A DNA stretch of 64,000 bases. Source: Rusavskia elegans. Lineage: Eukaryota; Ascomycota; Lecanoromycetes; Teloschistales; Teloschistaceae. The DNA lies in NCBI GenBank assembly GCA_011316305.1, contig SAUG01000158.1, positions 1 through 64,000 of the forward strand. The letters are read 5' to 3'. The position numbers were made by a program, and so were the translations under genes. Positions 1 through 11,498 of the stretch are shown here, piece by piece (within the stretch, counting starts at the first letter, position 1; each line of letters opens with the position of its first letter). The notes beneath the pieces were generated by a model. The model was not told the DNA's origin. It ran no database searches and saw only the letters and a program-made list of their open reading frames with translations.

Positions 1-1745
1 TCTTTATTATAAAATAATTAAAAAGAAAATAGTAGAAATATATTTAATAATTATATTAACGACTAACAAAAGAAGCTATTTATAGAAATAACGAGCGATA
101 TATATATTAAAAGTAGCTATAAAAGCCGATAGTAGCCGTATATTAAAAGCTTTACTAAAGGTAGCGGCTATAGCGGCTACGGACGGCTATAGATAATTAG
201 GCTCGTTTATCTGGCTAATCTTCCAGGAAACCTCTATGGAATCGTGGACGTAACAAAAACGTTCGTTAAAAATATATTTAAAAGCTTATAACGTTATATT
301 AATATCTATTTTTTTAACTTTAAAGTTATATTAGTATTTAGACTGACCATTTCGGTACGGATTTCCGTCGGTATCTAGAAACCGACTCGAATTTTTAGCG
401 AGTCGAACCGATTCGACTCGCTAAACGGTTCAAGTCGGTTTAAATTCGAAAATTCGATAGAAACCCGTTAAACTTTTATTAATATTATAATTAAATAATT
501 AACTAATCAATTAATATTTTATAAAAATAATATATATAAAAAATATATTTAGTTTAACTAAAATCTTTCTAGCTAGTATAATTAATTAACTAGAATTTTT
601 TTTAAATATTTCGAAATAACTTTTATTTTAAAAATTATATTTTTATATTAGAGTTTAGTATTTTAGCGGTTCCGAATTAGATCGGATCGGTTCTTCGACT
701 AGAAACCGACGAACCGTCGGTTCGATACCTCGAAAAGTCGGAACCGATTCGGGTCGGATCGGTTTTTCGATCCCGGATTTAAAATCCGACCCGACGGTCA
801 AACTACTAGTACTTTTATAAACTATATAAATTAAAAATCTTTTTATTAAAATAATTATAATAGTTCGGTTAATTATATTTTTTTCTATTAATTCCGAAAA
901 CTTTAATTATATTCCGCGAGGATTTAATATAATAAAAAGAACTTTTAAATTTTTTAATTAAATTTAGAAAAAAAAATAGTTTCTATATTATTAATTCTAT
1001 ATATATAAATTGATGTTTTAAAATTATTAAACGGAATTAATTTATATTAAAATTATATATTCGCGATTTTAATTAAATATTAAAAGAAATAGCTAAATAA
1101 AAGATACGAACCAATTTTAAAAATTTTAAAATATTTATATATAGAATTTACGAACGAAAGAAATATAGAAAAATATATTCGGAATAAATAAAAAAAATAG
1201 AAGTAGTAAATTAAAAAAAGATAGTTAAATTTATTTTAAAAAAAAAAGATAAATATAAACGTTTAAAAAAAATTATTTAAAAAATAGTAAATTATAACGC
1301 CGAAATAGAACGATTAATAAATAAATAGAAAAAAAAAAAGACGATAGAAAAGATTTAAAAAAAAAAAACGATATTAAAACTTTAGGGCGCCGTTATTTAT
1401 TCGAGCTTTTTTAGAAAATATAGAATTTTAATATCCTAATATTATTATACGCTAAAAAGATTTAAATATAAAATATTTATTAGATTTTAAAATCTATAGT
1501 TTTTAAATACGTATTTTATATAGTTATTATTTAGAAATATTTAAAAAATATTTATATTATAATTATATCGGAGATTCGATAACTCTATCTACGAATAATA
1601 TAACTATTTTTAATTCAATTATTAAATATTATATTAATAATATAAAACGCTAAATTAAAACTTTAATTTAATTTAAAAATATCTAGAATCGAAATAGTTC
1701 TGGCTATATTATAATAATACGCGTAATAATATCCCTTTTTAGATC
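1..1745. repeat. AT-rich, RIP-mutated repeat remnant
   Basis: This block is strongly A/T-rich and almost lacks the dinucleotides CA and TG; several 60-nt lines contain none, while CG steps survive. That is the expected product of fungal repeat-induced point mutation, which turns CpA into TpA on both strands of duplicated DNA. No open frame of useful length remains. An A-rich part around 1180–1390 would be compatible with a former lysine/arginine-rich coding segment, but I cannot name the element. CG-rich islands at 340–450 and 660–805 contain inverted repeats. The change to normal composition is abrupt near 1745, probably close to the element's edge. Confidence 0.85.
395..424. repeat. 12-bp perfect inverted repeat in RIP block
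   Basis: Two 12-nt arms (TTAGCGAGTCGA and TCGACTCGCTAA) flank a 6-nt loop, ACCGAT. The dyad sits in a small CG-rich island inside otherwise AT-rich sequence. It may be a remnant of a transposon sub-terminal repeat, but no target-site duplication was recognised. Confidence 0.6.
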
Positions 1746-2152
1746 TATTAAGCTAATTTGTCCGTTGAGCCGAGGCCCTCTAAGCGAGCCCAGCGAGCTT
1801 AGGGGTCTTGACCGTCGGCTAATCGATGCATCAAAGCATGACTAATCAACAACGACGAATCAGAATGTCGTAGACTGACTGCTTCCAGTTTCATCTTTTA
1901 CCTAAGGTACTCTACCTATCGACTCATCGGCTTAACTCGTTGGAAAGAATCAGTGCGTGTGCGACACGTCGAAATGCACACATTGAGTTCCCTACAGGTT
2001 TACCAGATACGGAAATCAATGGAACTGGTATCCATCCTTCCTTGTTCATACTGATCACTGCCATGGTTTGTAAATCATCTATCTTGTCTCTGTTCGTGCC
2101 TCTGTGTGTTGCCCATCACGTTTCTGTTGCAGTTTCACATCCTTGACCGAGC
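1746..2152. other. 5' flank of the CDK7-like gene
   Basis: Normal-composition DNA between the edge of the RIP block and the first kinase ATG. A 68-codon frame at 1940–2146 has no recognisable features and is not called. The stretch presumably holds the promoter and leader; no TATA-like or other motif can be assigned with confidence. Confidence 0.5.
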
Positions 2153-3428
2153 ATGACGCCAGCTCCAGGCATGGTTACCACTGGAATTGGAGATGCTAGA
2201 GTTACAGCTATCACAGCCAAGGCTCTGGCTGTCCGAACGAACTCCATGGGCATCAAGGAATCCGAGGATAAACACCATGTTCCTCCAAGCAGAGGATCAG
2301 AACTGGCAGAACAGTTGAATGAAGAGACCAAGCAAAAATACATCAAGGGTGTGTTTGTTCCTTTATCATGCCGTGTGCATCATCATTCTCATTCAACTAC
2401 TAGACAAGAAGCTCGGGGAGGGAACTTATGCCATCGTCTATCTTGGTCATCTCAAGGCCGATCCTGAGCGTCTTGTTGCCATCAAGAAAATCAAAGTGAA
2501 CACTGCCGAATGGCGAGATGGCCTGACAATGGACGCCATCCGAGAAGTCAAGTACCTGCAGGAGCTGTCTCATCCAAACATCATCGCACTGCATTCAGTG
2601 TTCTCTTCGAAGAATCAAAACCTGAATTTGGTTCTCGAGTACCTGCCCTTGGGTGATTTGGAAATGCTGATCAAGGATGTTGATGGCATCCGCTATGGGA
2701 CTGCAGAAGTCAAAGCTTGGATGGGAATGCTTGGCCGAGCCGTATGGTTCTGTCATGAAAACTTCATCCTTCACCGCGATATCAAACCTAACAACTTGCT
2801 CATCGCGGCAGACGGCGAGGTGAAACTGGCCGACTTCGGTCTAGCAAGATCCTTCGCGGACCCCTACCGCATCATGACCCATCAAGTAATCACTCGGTGG
2901 TATCGACCTCCCGAGCTGCTTCTGGGTGCTCGACACTATGCTGGGACAGTTGATGTTTGGTCTATGGGAACAGTCTTCGCCGAGCTCATTTTACGGCGAC
3001 CTTTTCTCGCGGGCCAGACGGATGTCGAACAGCTTGAACTGGTCTGTCAGTGGATCGGTACACCCGTGGAAGAGAATTGGCCCGGCGTCTCCAAGCTTGC
3101 CGACTACATCAGATTCGACAAAGCGAACATACAGCCGGTTCGGGGCAAAGACTTCTACCTGTCAACCTTCGGCACGGCGGGTCCGGTTGGTGTTGATCTG
3201 CTGATGTCGATGCTGGCCTTGGACCCCCGCAAGCGGAGTACATCCCGACAAGTGCTGGAGCATAAATGGTGGACGAGCGAGCCTCGACCCACCGCGAAGG
3301 AAGACCTGCCAAAGAAAGGCGGGGGACCCGAGAAAATGGGAGAAGATCTCAAGCGCAAGGGAGGTGAGATTCCAGCCAGTAGAGTGGACAAAGTTGCTAG
3401 GAAACTTGACTTTTCAGCGATGCGCTAA
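2153..3428 (+). CDS. KIN28: CDK7/Kin28-type cyclin-dependent kinase (TFIIH CTD kinase)
   Basis: Exons 2153–2348 and 2404–3428; the 55-nt intron has a GTGTGT donor and a CTACTAG acceptor. The product is 406 aa. The join restores the glycine loop (KKLGEGTYAIVYLG, from ~residue 67). Also visible are the ATP lysine in VAIKKIK (~93), the catalytic loop HRDIKPNN (~189), DFG (~209) and a T-loop THQV followed by TRWYRPPELL, with the activating Thr near 224. THQV-TRWYR is typical of CDK7/Kin28/Mcs6. In that family the kinase works with cyclin H and MAT1 in TFIIH, phosphorylating Ser5 of the RNA polymerase II tail and, in some fungi, other CDKs. The N-terminal ~65 residues are low in motifs, and two later in-frame Mets could be the true start. 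The Lys/Glu-rich tail follows the kinase fold. Family assignment is firm; the start is less so. Confidence 0.88.
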
Positions 3429-4979
3429 GCAAGCTATCGACAAATATCCATTTTTCCAAGACACTTGCGCAACCTGGGCTCTCTCCAAACAGGAGCCAAC
3501 AAAACGTAATCATTGTGGCGATCCCGCGGATCGATATCAAGTCGTCTGGAGTACACTCGATTTGTTGTCCGTTGGATTGACATGCTCCAACCTCAATACC
3601 AATGGCAATATCGGCGTCCACGAGTGGTTTGGTTCGAGCAAGCCTGTGTGTGATACTTCATGCTTGCAGGCATGGAGGCCCGACATGCGAGGTCCAGAAG
3701 AGCGGGATACTGGAGAAGGATGGTTGAGGGTGACGATGAGTGGCAGAAAGTCTCCCAATTTCCTCGTCACAGCATGGAAGAGTGACGTTTCCTCCGGTTG
3801 GTTCATTCAAGCATTAGCGGAAGGTTCAGGGCGGAGGGAATTAGGTTCAGTCGAGGCTTGCCCGTTTGGAGACAGATGGAGTGCACGATGGCTGGAGGCT
3901 ACCGAAACTTTCATCTCGTCATGCCCCTCCAACAGGATGGTACCACATCAGGGTATTCCCGGAGACAATTGCCATGTTGTGGATTGCCCAAGGAGAAGCG
4001 AATGTCTACTCCAATGATTGTCTATGGCATCAAGAATATCCAGTGATACCTTAGACAAGCCAGAACAAAAATTGTGAAAGAAGCTTATTACTAGTAATCC
4101 GATATATCAGTACTCCGTAGTGCGGGACACTTCTAGCTTTATACTAACGTTGTTGATCGTGGCCGGGGTTGAATGGATTCAATGGACATGACCCCCTGTC
4201 ATGCTGTCAACCCATCCATCTCGAATTCAATTACTCTAAATATCGAAGGATCCCTTCCATCATAGTCGAGAGAGTTGATATTATCCACGCCAACTTCCGT
4301 CCAACTCCGCGCTGTGAGAGTGTATTTGCACTGGTAACCGAAGCGCCTACCCATACTCCGTACTCTTCATTGAGACTATCCTGGATTCTGCTCTTCGACC
4401 GGGCGAAAGGGGGAATCCGACGGCCGCCATACCCACATTGATGATGAAGCTGACAGATTGTGGTACAGACTTACCCTGCTTGCTCAAGATTCGCTGCCTC
4501 GGTATGGAACGATTGGTGATGCTGGCTCTATAGAATTACTCCTCTGAAACGCTCCTGCGGGATCGACCACCCCTGCGGATACCCCACAGAAGCTCTCGTA
4601 TGCGGTGCCATTCACACTCGCATCCAAGAGAAGCACCTACTAGACACCCGTCCCAGGCCGTTACTGCTCGCCCTGATCTTGCGCGCATCAATCAATCCTG
4701 CATACCCGAAATCACTCCCCTGCAGCGATTGACGTACCTTCGCATCACTACTGCACCAGAAACCAGACTGCTGAAGAATTCTACTCCGTACAGCTACCCG
4801 CATGCCGCTGTGCTTGATGTAAAGAGCGAAGAAGGCTGGCGCTTGGAAACCACCATTGAGCTCCTGCAAACACCTTCTCAGCATACAGTCTTTCCAAAAC
4901 AGCCAAGATGAGGGACGACTTATAGGAGTCATCGATTCCACGCCCACGTCGGCCTTGTATCTTCAAGCCCCCTGGGATA
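3429..4979. other. intergenic, no supported gene
   Basis: About 1.55 kb between the CDK7-like stop and the kinesin start. A 217-codon frame begins inside the kinase 3' end (3364–4017), and frames of about 100 codons lie at 4600–4947 on both strands. None shows a domain, a credible splice structure or protein-like composition. The region presumably contains the kinase 3' UTR and the kinesin promoter and leader. Confidence 0.5.
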
Positions 4980-7900
4980 ATGACTTCTGCAGCGGCTCAA
5001 TCCGTGCCTATACCGCAGCCCCTTACCTTCCCTACTTCATCGGGGCCAAAAGCATCCACTACTCCTCACAAACCTTCCGAGACCTCCAGAATTCCATCAG
5101 CACCGCAATCGCCACTGGGAAGAATCGCCCAGAGAACTCCCTCACGACCTTTCAAGTTGGGCAACCCTACCGCCGGAGAATCTCATAAGTCGACCCCTAC
5201 CGTTCCGACGCTCAAGTCAGCATCCACTCTTAATCAAGCGCCCGGCCTATCTGGCATTGATGTTCGCCGTTCCGTCAGCATCGCTGCTTTCCCACAACCT
5301 CCACAACCTCCAAAAGCCCGGAGCCGGATAGCCACCAGTCCAAGACCGTCACCTTCTGCAACATGGCCGACATTGAAAAATAGCCTGCGGGACTCGGAAG
5401 ATCCTGGCGTCCGCGGCATTCTAGGAGGAGGAAGCCTGAAGGTTAGGAAGCTGAAAACGAAGAATTCCTCAGCTGCCCTGAGTACGATGTACTCGTGTTC
5501 ACATTCGCCCACCATGCTGAACGGGACTGGAGACGGCAAAACAATTGTCAATCCCAACGGAAACCGAATATCGGATGGTCTCAACAGCCTTCATTCGCCG
5601 GCGCATAGCAGGAGCTCGTCAGCTCAAGGTTCCTATTCCACATCAGCGACTACTTTCGAAGATACCGACGATGGTGCCCGAAGAGGGCGGGATGTAACAG
5701 AACCCGACGCCAACGCCAGCGAATCCATTTCGGCCAAGGAAAGCAAAGGCAATGTGATCGTCAGCGTGCGCGTCAGGCCTGATGCAGCTGGCAATGAAGA
5801 TGCTCGATCGGAAGGGGAATGGTTAGTTGATGGACGGAGATCACTCATCTCATACCGAGGAAGGGAGAGAGGAGATTACTACTACGGTAGTCCTCTTGCA
5901 TCTCTGCAATCGTCCGTTGCGCTGACGAGATTGTACAGACAATGTGTTCGCAACCCATGATAAAAACAACAAGGTATATGATGCGTCTGCCAAAAGACTG
6001 GTCCGCCGTGTAATGGAAGGTTACCATGGGACGGTCTTCGCTTACGGCATGACTGGGACTGGGAAGACATTTTCCATGCAAGGTACCGCAAGTTCACCCG
6101 GCGTAATACCTCTAGCCATCGCGGATATCTTCTCTTACATCCGCGAGACACCTCACCGGGAGTTCCTATTACGAGTCAGCTATCTCGAGATTTATAATGA
6201 AAAGATTCACGATCTTTTGTCGCCAGCTGCCTCTGCAGGTTCGGGACCAGCGCTGTCACCGCCAGAAGAGATCAAGCTTCGAGAAGACAGTAAACGAGGA
6301 GTGTATGCCTCTCCACTCAAGGAGGAGATTGTGCAAAGTCCGACGCAACTACTACGGGTCATTGCACGTGGGGATCACGCTAGAAGGACTCGAACCACGC
6401 AGTATAATGCGCAGAGCTCCCGGAGTCACGCAGTGGTGCAGATCGTGGTCGAAAGCCGAGAGCGTGTGGCTGTCGGCGATTCCAGGACCGGAAACAAGCG
6501 AGCAGCGCTGGTGCCAGGAGGCGTCCGGGTGTCTACGCTGAGCATGATTGACCTTGCGGGTTCCGAAAGAGCTGCAGAGAGCAAGGAACGCCGGACGGAG
6601 GGGGCCCACATCAACAAAAGTTTGCTGACTCTCGGAACCGTAATTGCTCGTCTGTCCAGCGAGAAGGACAGCAGTGGCAACCCAATGGACAAAGACGGCA
6701 AGCATCTGCCGTACCGAGATAGCAAACTTACTCGACTCCTGCAGCCAGCCTTGTCCGGCAACTCACTCGTCAGCATCTTGTGCACAATCCAGATTGGGTC
6801 GGCGGGCAGTGTCGCTGCAACTATCGGGCACACCGGGGAGACTTTGAATACGCTGAAGTTCGCCGCGAGAGCGAAGAATAATATCGTTAGCCATGCTAAG
6901 AAAGCCGAGGAGGCAATCAGCAATGGCAATGATGCCGGTAGCAGGGTCCTTCTGGAGCGATATCGTGTGGAGATACAGACACTCCGGCAGCAACTCGAAT
7001 GCCAGGGCCAAGCACAGCAAGAGCACGAGGATAAAAAGTGGGAAAAAGAAGCCGAGCAACGGCATGGAGAACAGATGCTCGAGATGCAACTGGCCCGAAC
7101 AGCATTGAAGGAACGCATCGAGCATCTGAACCGGCTCATTATTTCATCCAAATCGAGTGGAGTGAACAACAACGGGCAGCTCTCCTCGCTAAGCATGCAT
7201 CCTAAACTGGCGGCCATCGGCGACGTGGGCACATCGCGACCAGCGCAGTCGTCTGGCAAATCGAGTGGATCATCAGCCGGCAACTCAACGTTGCAAAGGA
7301 CGACATCGACGGGCTCATCTGCAACGGTGGGTGGGCAAGCCGCTGCGCAGTCGCCAACTTCATCCAGTGATCATGCAGGCGGGGAAGACGAATCGACGGG
7401 AGAGTATGGCGACGGCAGGGCGACGAAGAAGGCGCAGATCCATGCGCTGCAGGAAGATCTCGCGAAGAAGGACCGATACATCATAGCACTGGAGAAAAGG
7501 CTGATTCAGGCGCGGCGGTCAAGCAACGGCCGGACGGCGCATGTGTCGAGTGCGGGCATGTCCAAGTCGAATGGATCGGATGAGGCGTCTCGATCGACGG
7601 CTTTACTACAACAGAAGGAGGCCGAAATTGCGGATCTACGGGCACGACTGGAGGACAAGGATCGGATGGTGATGGCCTTGCGGTCGGCGGCACGCAAGCG
7701 CGAAGTGGCCGAGTCGAAGTCGGAAGCTGGGGTGACGAAGGTTGGCCAAGAGGAGCAGCGACGGCGGAAAAGGAGCGACGAGAGTGGCGGAAGTGTGGGC
7801 AATGGAGCCAAGAGCGCTGTGGAGCTGCTATCACCACAAGTGGAACAAGAGCAAAAGCGTCGGAGCATGGAAGAGGTGTCGAGGATGCTGGATGAAATGA

Positions 7901-8079
7901 TCCAAGGTCGAGTCGAATGTGGGCAAGGGAGCAGAGCAGGCAAAGAGCAGCCGACGTTAGCCTCAGGCTCCGGTTCAGGCTCAGGCCCGGGTGCGGGAAA
8001 AGCGGTGCCAGGGCTGGGAGCTTTGGCAGCATCGCTCCGGCCAACGTCGATAACGTCGGAGGGGGAGGCGGCAGGATGA
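4980..8079 (+). CDS. KIP2: Kinesin-7/Kip2-type microtubule motor
   Basis: Exons 4980–5886 and 5939–8079 (52-nt intron) give 1015 aa. The join rebuilds the motor entry YYYDNVFATHD. Residues 1–250 are a Ser/Pro-rich, basic extension, as in fungal Kip2/Tea2 proteins. The motor (~250–610) starts at VIVSVRVRP and has the P-loop GMTGTGKT (~339–346), switch I NAQSSRSH and switch II DLAGSERA. After the neck come coiled-coil stretches separated by Ser/Gly-rich linkers, and a Gly/Ser-rich tail. Kip2/Tea2 kinesins are plus-end-directed, stabilise cytoplasmic microtubules and carry polarity or dynein factors to tips; that role here is inferred from family. An N-terminal motor with a long basic leader and C-terminal coils argues against kinesin-5 or -14. 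The first in-frame ATG was used as start. Confidence 0.9.
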
Positions 8080-8909
8080 CAAGGTGGTGCATGGTGCATG
8101 TTTCACGGGCGTTATGGTGGAGAGGACTGGCGATGATACCCCCATGCAAACAGGCAATCATTAGGTATTGGAAAGTGATGGCAAGGGTCTAATCTGTTAT
8201 AGCTTCAGCTATACTCGGATCAGCAGTATGGAATTCCTTGCTCTTCTCGAAGAGTAAATCAGCTCAGTCTCGGCATCGATGTCACTGAGATGTGAATTAG
8301 ACTTTTATAGGGGCTGTCAGAAACAAGGGGGCGCGAATGTGTTTGCTCTGATTGGTTGGTTGGTTTCTCCTTTCGTCCCATGTGGAGCCGGACGCCAGAC
8401 GGGTTTCTTGGCACCGATGATGTCGTCTGTGGGTCAATCACATCGACTGAATTCAGTTCGTCTAAAATTCAAGATATCATCTTCTCCTCCTCCGGCCCAG
8501 AGACTTGGGTCTTGGGTTGATGAGAACATGGAACATTGTCGTCCAGCTTAACTTAACATCTTTCTGTCCCTTCCTTGACCTTTCTTTCACCGTGGTCACT
8601 CATTCATTTGATTCAATCACACAGTGCAGCCCGTACCTCAGCTTTCCTCTGGTATCCATCGCTGCATGATCTATCATCATCATAAGGTACACAGCATCCT
8701 TCAGCTCCCATCGAAGTGCATCATCGCGTCAAGAAGAACCGCCCAACGGATGACGCCTTCCATTGTTTCCACGTATTGCCTGCCGCCTCGAATCTGGACC
8801 CTTCGATTGAGATTCCTCCTCCATACACTCTCCATCTCGCTGGCCGTTGAGGGATGATGTACTTGTAACATCGGCAGCAAACATCGACTGAGCTTCAATC
8901 ATCTTCACC
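8080..8909. other. intergenic between kinesin and glycosyltransferase
   Basis: About 830 nt holding the kinesin 3' UTR and the promoter and leader of the next gene. Only short overlapping frames without features are present. A pyrimidine-rich part around 8560–8640 and CATCATCAT-like repeats near 8665 are the only local patterns; no element can be named. Confidence 0.5.
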
Positions 8910-10769
8910 ATGATTCACTCCGCGCGTCAGGCACGCCCTACATCCACTCTGAGGCGCACCGCTTCTGCAACACCTTCCTTCAACACCACCGCCGCCGATT
9001 TCTCCAGACAATTCAACTTCCAGCACCTGCTCAACTCGCCTCTACCCTCCCCAGCTCTGCCTTCCATCGTTCCTCGCCATGGCAAGAAGCCTGCTCCCCG
9101 CCCAATCAGGAAAGCGGTCCGCATCTTCGCTCGCCTCTCGACTTATCTATTCGTCTTCGCCATTCTTTACGGCTTCGTTACTCTCGTCCGACATATGCTG
9201 AGCTCTCCGACATCCCTCGATATCATCTCTGTCAATGTGAACGCGTACGATCTCGCGGGCCAGGAACCAGCAGTACAGGAGGCAACCCCAGTAGTAATAA
9301 CAGATTCCCGTCACAAACCCAAGTGGACCGTCGCTATCCCCCAAAGTGCCGAGTTCCCGCTTAAGCCAAGCCAGTATGCCCAGATCTGTGCTCGATCTGA
9401 GGACCTCGTCCAGCAGCTGCATGCTTCGACCATTCATAGCCACTTTCACATGGGCCCAACAGAATCTCGCCGTACAGTAACGAGCTTCGTCGATGTCCAG
9501 GAAGCCCATGATCAGGGTCTACTTTCAAGTCCCCCTGCAGACGAGGGTAAGCTTGATGCAGGTTCTATCCGGGTTGGAGAGGCAGGCAGAGCGCAAAGCA
9601 GCAGCAACAAGGCGGGCATATGTCAAAAGAGTCTGACATTCGTCATGGAGACTGCCGATGCTGGTTTAGGAAAGACGTTGCTGGGGCTCTGGATGGCTTA
9701 TGGTTTGGCTCAAGAAGAGGGTCGAGCCTTCTTCATCGACGACTCCAACTGGGCGTATGGGAAATATACGACATTCTTCGAACCTCCGCCCATACCTGCA
9801 TGCAGACCACCTCCAGCCACCCAACGCTTACCTTGCCCCCACCAAACTCGCCATCTCGTCATTTCAACCACGACTTATCAATGGGTCTTTGAGGACCTTG
9901 TAGAGCCCCTATCTCATGATCGCCACCCTCACAACCAAGCCACTCGTAAACACCGAGCCTTCTCCCTTGCTCGTGCCGGTCACGAAGCACTTTTCCACCT
10001 CACTGGTGCCGACGCAGACTATCTCTCAACTCGACTTGCTGAGCTCCATACCACCCACTCTCAGGGTAGCCTGAGCATAGGTCTCCACGTCCGACGGGGC
10101 GACCGCCACCCCTGGGAACGCCAGTATTCTGACTCCTACATCCCTCACTCGACGTACACCAGCACCGCTCAAGCTCTCATCGCCGCCGTCCTGAGCCCAG
10201 CCAACAACACCGCACCTCTCTCGGCGACGCATAGGGCTCACCATTCGACCCCAAAAATACTGTTGGCGTCCGACGATCCAGAAACGTACTTGGCCCCTGA
10301 GTTCATCTCCACCACGGAACGCGCACAAGCCCAGATTCAACTCGCTAGCAAAGCAACCCTCGACGCAGCCTTGCCTAATCATGGCCCTCAGGCACCCCCG
10401 CCAGATCAAGATCCTGCATTCATCAAATTCGTCGAACCCAACTTGGGCTGGGAAGGCGGCTTCTTCGCATCCATCTTCTGGGGCCTTGGCAACGCCGCGG
10501 AAGGCCGAGCGGCAGCTAGAGGTCTTCGGGAAGAACGGCCGAGAAAGGCGCCAACCGAGGAGAGCCTGAGGTTGAGGGAATATGTGGGGAGGGCGTATCT
10601 GCTGGATTTGAAGGTGCTGGGCAGCACGAGCAGCGTCGTGTGTGGGGTCAGCAGTTTCGGGTGTAGGATCTTAGGGGTGATGAAGGGTTGGGATGAGATC
10701 GAGGATGGCGGATGGAGCAACGTGGATGGGGGATATGCTGGGTGGATTGGGTTTGTCGAGGATGATTGA
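8910..10769 (+). CDS. type II membrane glycosyltransferase, GT23/fucosyltransferase-like
   Basis: A single exon encoding 619 aa. A basic N-terminus (~1–71) precedes one hydrophobic span (~72–94), the layout of a Golgi type II enzyme with a lumenal catalytic part. The lumenal region contains METADAGLGKTLLGLWMAYG and a following NWAYGKY segment, then LHVRRGDRHPWE (at ~10084). An HxRRxD-type motif followed by a Tyr-rich segment is characteristic of alpha-1,6-fucosyltransferases (FUT8/NodZ, GT23) and related O-fucosyltransferase folds, where the Arg contacts GDP-fucose. The C-terminal part (VVCGVSSFGCRILGVM) resembles the closing GT23 strand. Filamentous fungi often carry such proteins with undefined acceptors, so donor and acceptor here are inference. 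The GGKT-like run is not a complete Walker A motif and is not read as ATP-binding. No intron was needed. Confidence 0.62.
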   Translation: MIHSARQARPTSTLRRTASATPSFNTTAADFSRQFNFQHLLNSPLPSPALPSIVPRHGKKPAPRPIRKAVRIFARLSTYLFVFAILYGFVTLVRHMLSSPTSLDIISVNVNAYDLAGQEPAVQEATPVVITDSRHKPKWTVAIPQSAEFPLKPSQYAQICARSEDLVQQLHASTIHSHFHMGPTESRRTVTSFVDVQEAHDQGLLSSPPADEGKLDAGSIRVGEAGRAQSSSNKAGICQKSLTFVMETADAGLGKTLLGLWMAYGLAQEEGRAFFIDDSNWAYGKYTTFFEPPPIPACRPPPATQRLPCPHQTRHLVISTTTYQWVFEDLVEPLSHDRHPHNQATRKHRAFSLARAGHEALFHLTGADADYLSTRLAELHTTHSQGSLSIGLHVRRGDRHPWERQYSDSYIPHSTYTSTAQALIAAVLSPANNTAPLSATHRAHHSTPKILLASDDPETYLAPEFISTTERAQAQIQLASKATLDAALPNHGPQAPPPDQDPAFIKFVEPNLGWEGGFFASIFWGLGNAAEGRAAARGLREERPRKAPTEESLRLREYVGRAYLLDLKVLGSTSSVVCGVSSFGCRILGVMKGWDEIEDGGWSNVDGGYAGWIGFVEDD

Positions 10770-11498
10770 GCGATTAACAATCTTGTATATATGTGTGCAG
10801 GCAGCCCTGGCACAATGATTCAGGAGATATACCACATTGTTGGAACCGTCCTTGAGGCCGCAAGGTTCGACCTGGTTCTTGAGCACGGTCATATACCAAA
10901 CCCCGAGTTAACACTCTCGTGCTTTCGTTCCTTCAACAGCCTCCCCGGACCCGGATCTGAATGCTGCCCACAGAGACGGACGGTCCAATTTATCCGGCGA
11001 AGATTTCATAGTTAAGCCCCTCGCATCGACACCGAATTGGATGTATCGGCAGATCCTCCAGAGATGGCGCTGTACCTGTATGGATAACAACGCTGCTGCA
11101 AGGCTTGTACCTTGAAAGTGCGACCTCTCGCTTTCATCGCCCGGTGACTTGCGGGTTTCTCGCGGTCTAACCGACGTAGTAATTTGAGCGGTCGATTGGA
11201 AGTGCTTTGATGAACTCTGACATCTCGCAGTAACAACCCCGTTGTATCATTGCTGCCACGATGCGGATTTGAACGGGGGGTGGATTATATGCAAGTAGAT
11301 CCTTGCTGTCGAACGTGCCCTTCGTCATATCACCACTGCCGCGGTGTTACCTCGAACGTGGTGTCGTTTTGATGCACATAGATCCTTGCTATTTTGGATG
11401 TGTCCTCTGTCATGTTCGTGTCTCCTGCCTCCGTTCCCTCTCTGTCATCATCCAAACAAACATCCAAAAAGAAAAAAAAAAAAAAGATCCCAATGCAA
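10770..11498. other. convergent 3' intergenic region with A-run
   Basis: This lies between the glycosyltransferase stop (+) and the STK19-like stop (−), so it should contain both terminators. A run of 14 A at 11472–11485 lies just beyond the STK19-like stop and is read as poly-T on that gene's strand. The 12-mer TAGATCCTTGCT occurs at 11296–11307 and again at 11379–11390, each near a TCGAACGTG, suggesting a small decayed local duplication. No gene is supported. Confidence 0.55.

Noticed and set aside
3364..4017. 217-codon plus-strand frame after the CDK7-like gene
   Set aside because: It begins inside the kinase coding sequence in another frame, has no domain or splice context and an arbitrary composition.
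6426..7283. 285-codon minus-strand frame antisense to the kinesin
   Set aside because: A shadow of the well-supported motor domain on the other strand; Leu/Ser/Cys-rich with no features.
7481..8161. 226- and 197-codon minus-strand frames over the kinesin tail
   Set aside because: Antisense shadows produced by the GC-rich, repetitive tail coding sequence.
9655..9690. GLGKT in the glycosyltransferase as a Walker A ATP-binding site
   Set aside because: The pattern GxxxxGK[ST] is not satisfied and the surrounding sequence fits a sugar-nucleotide enzyme instead.
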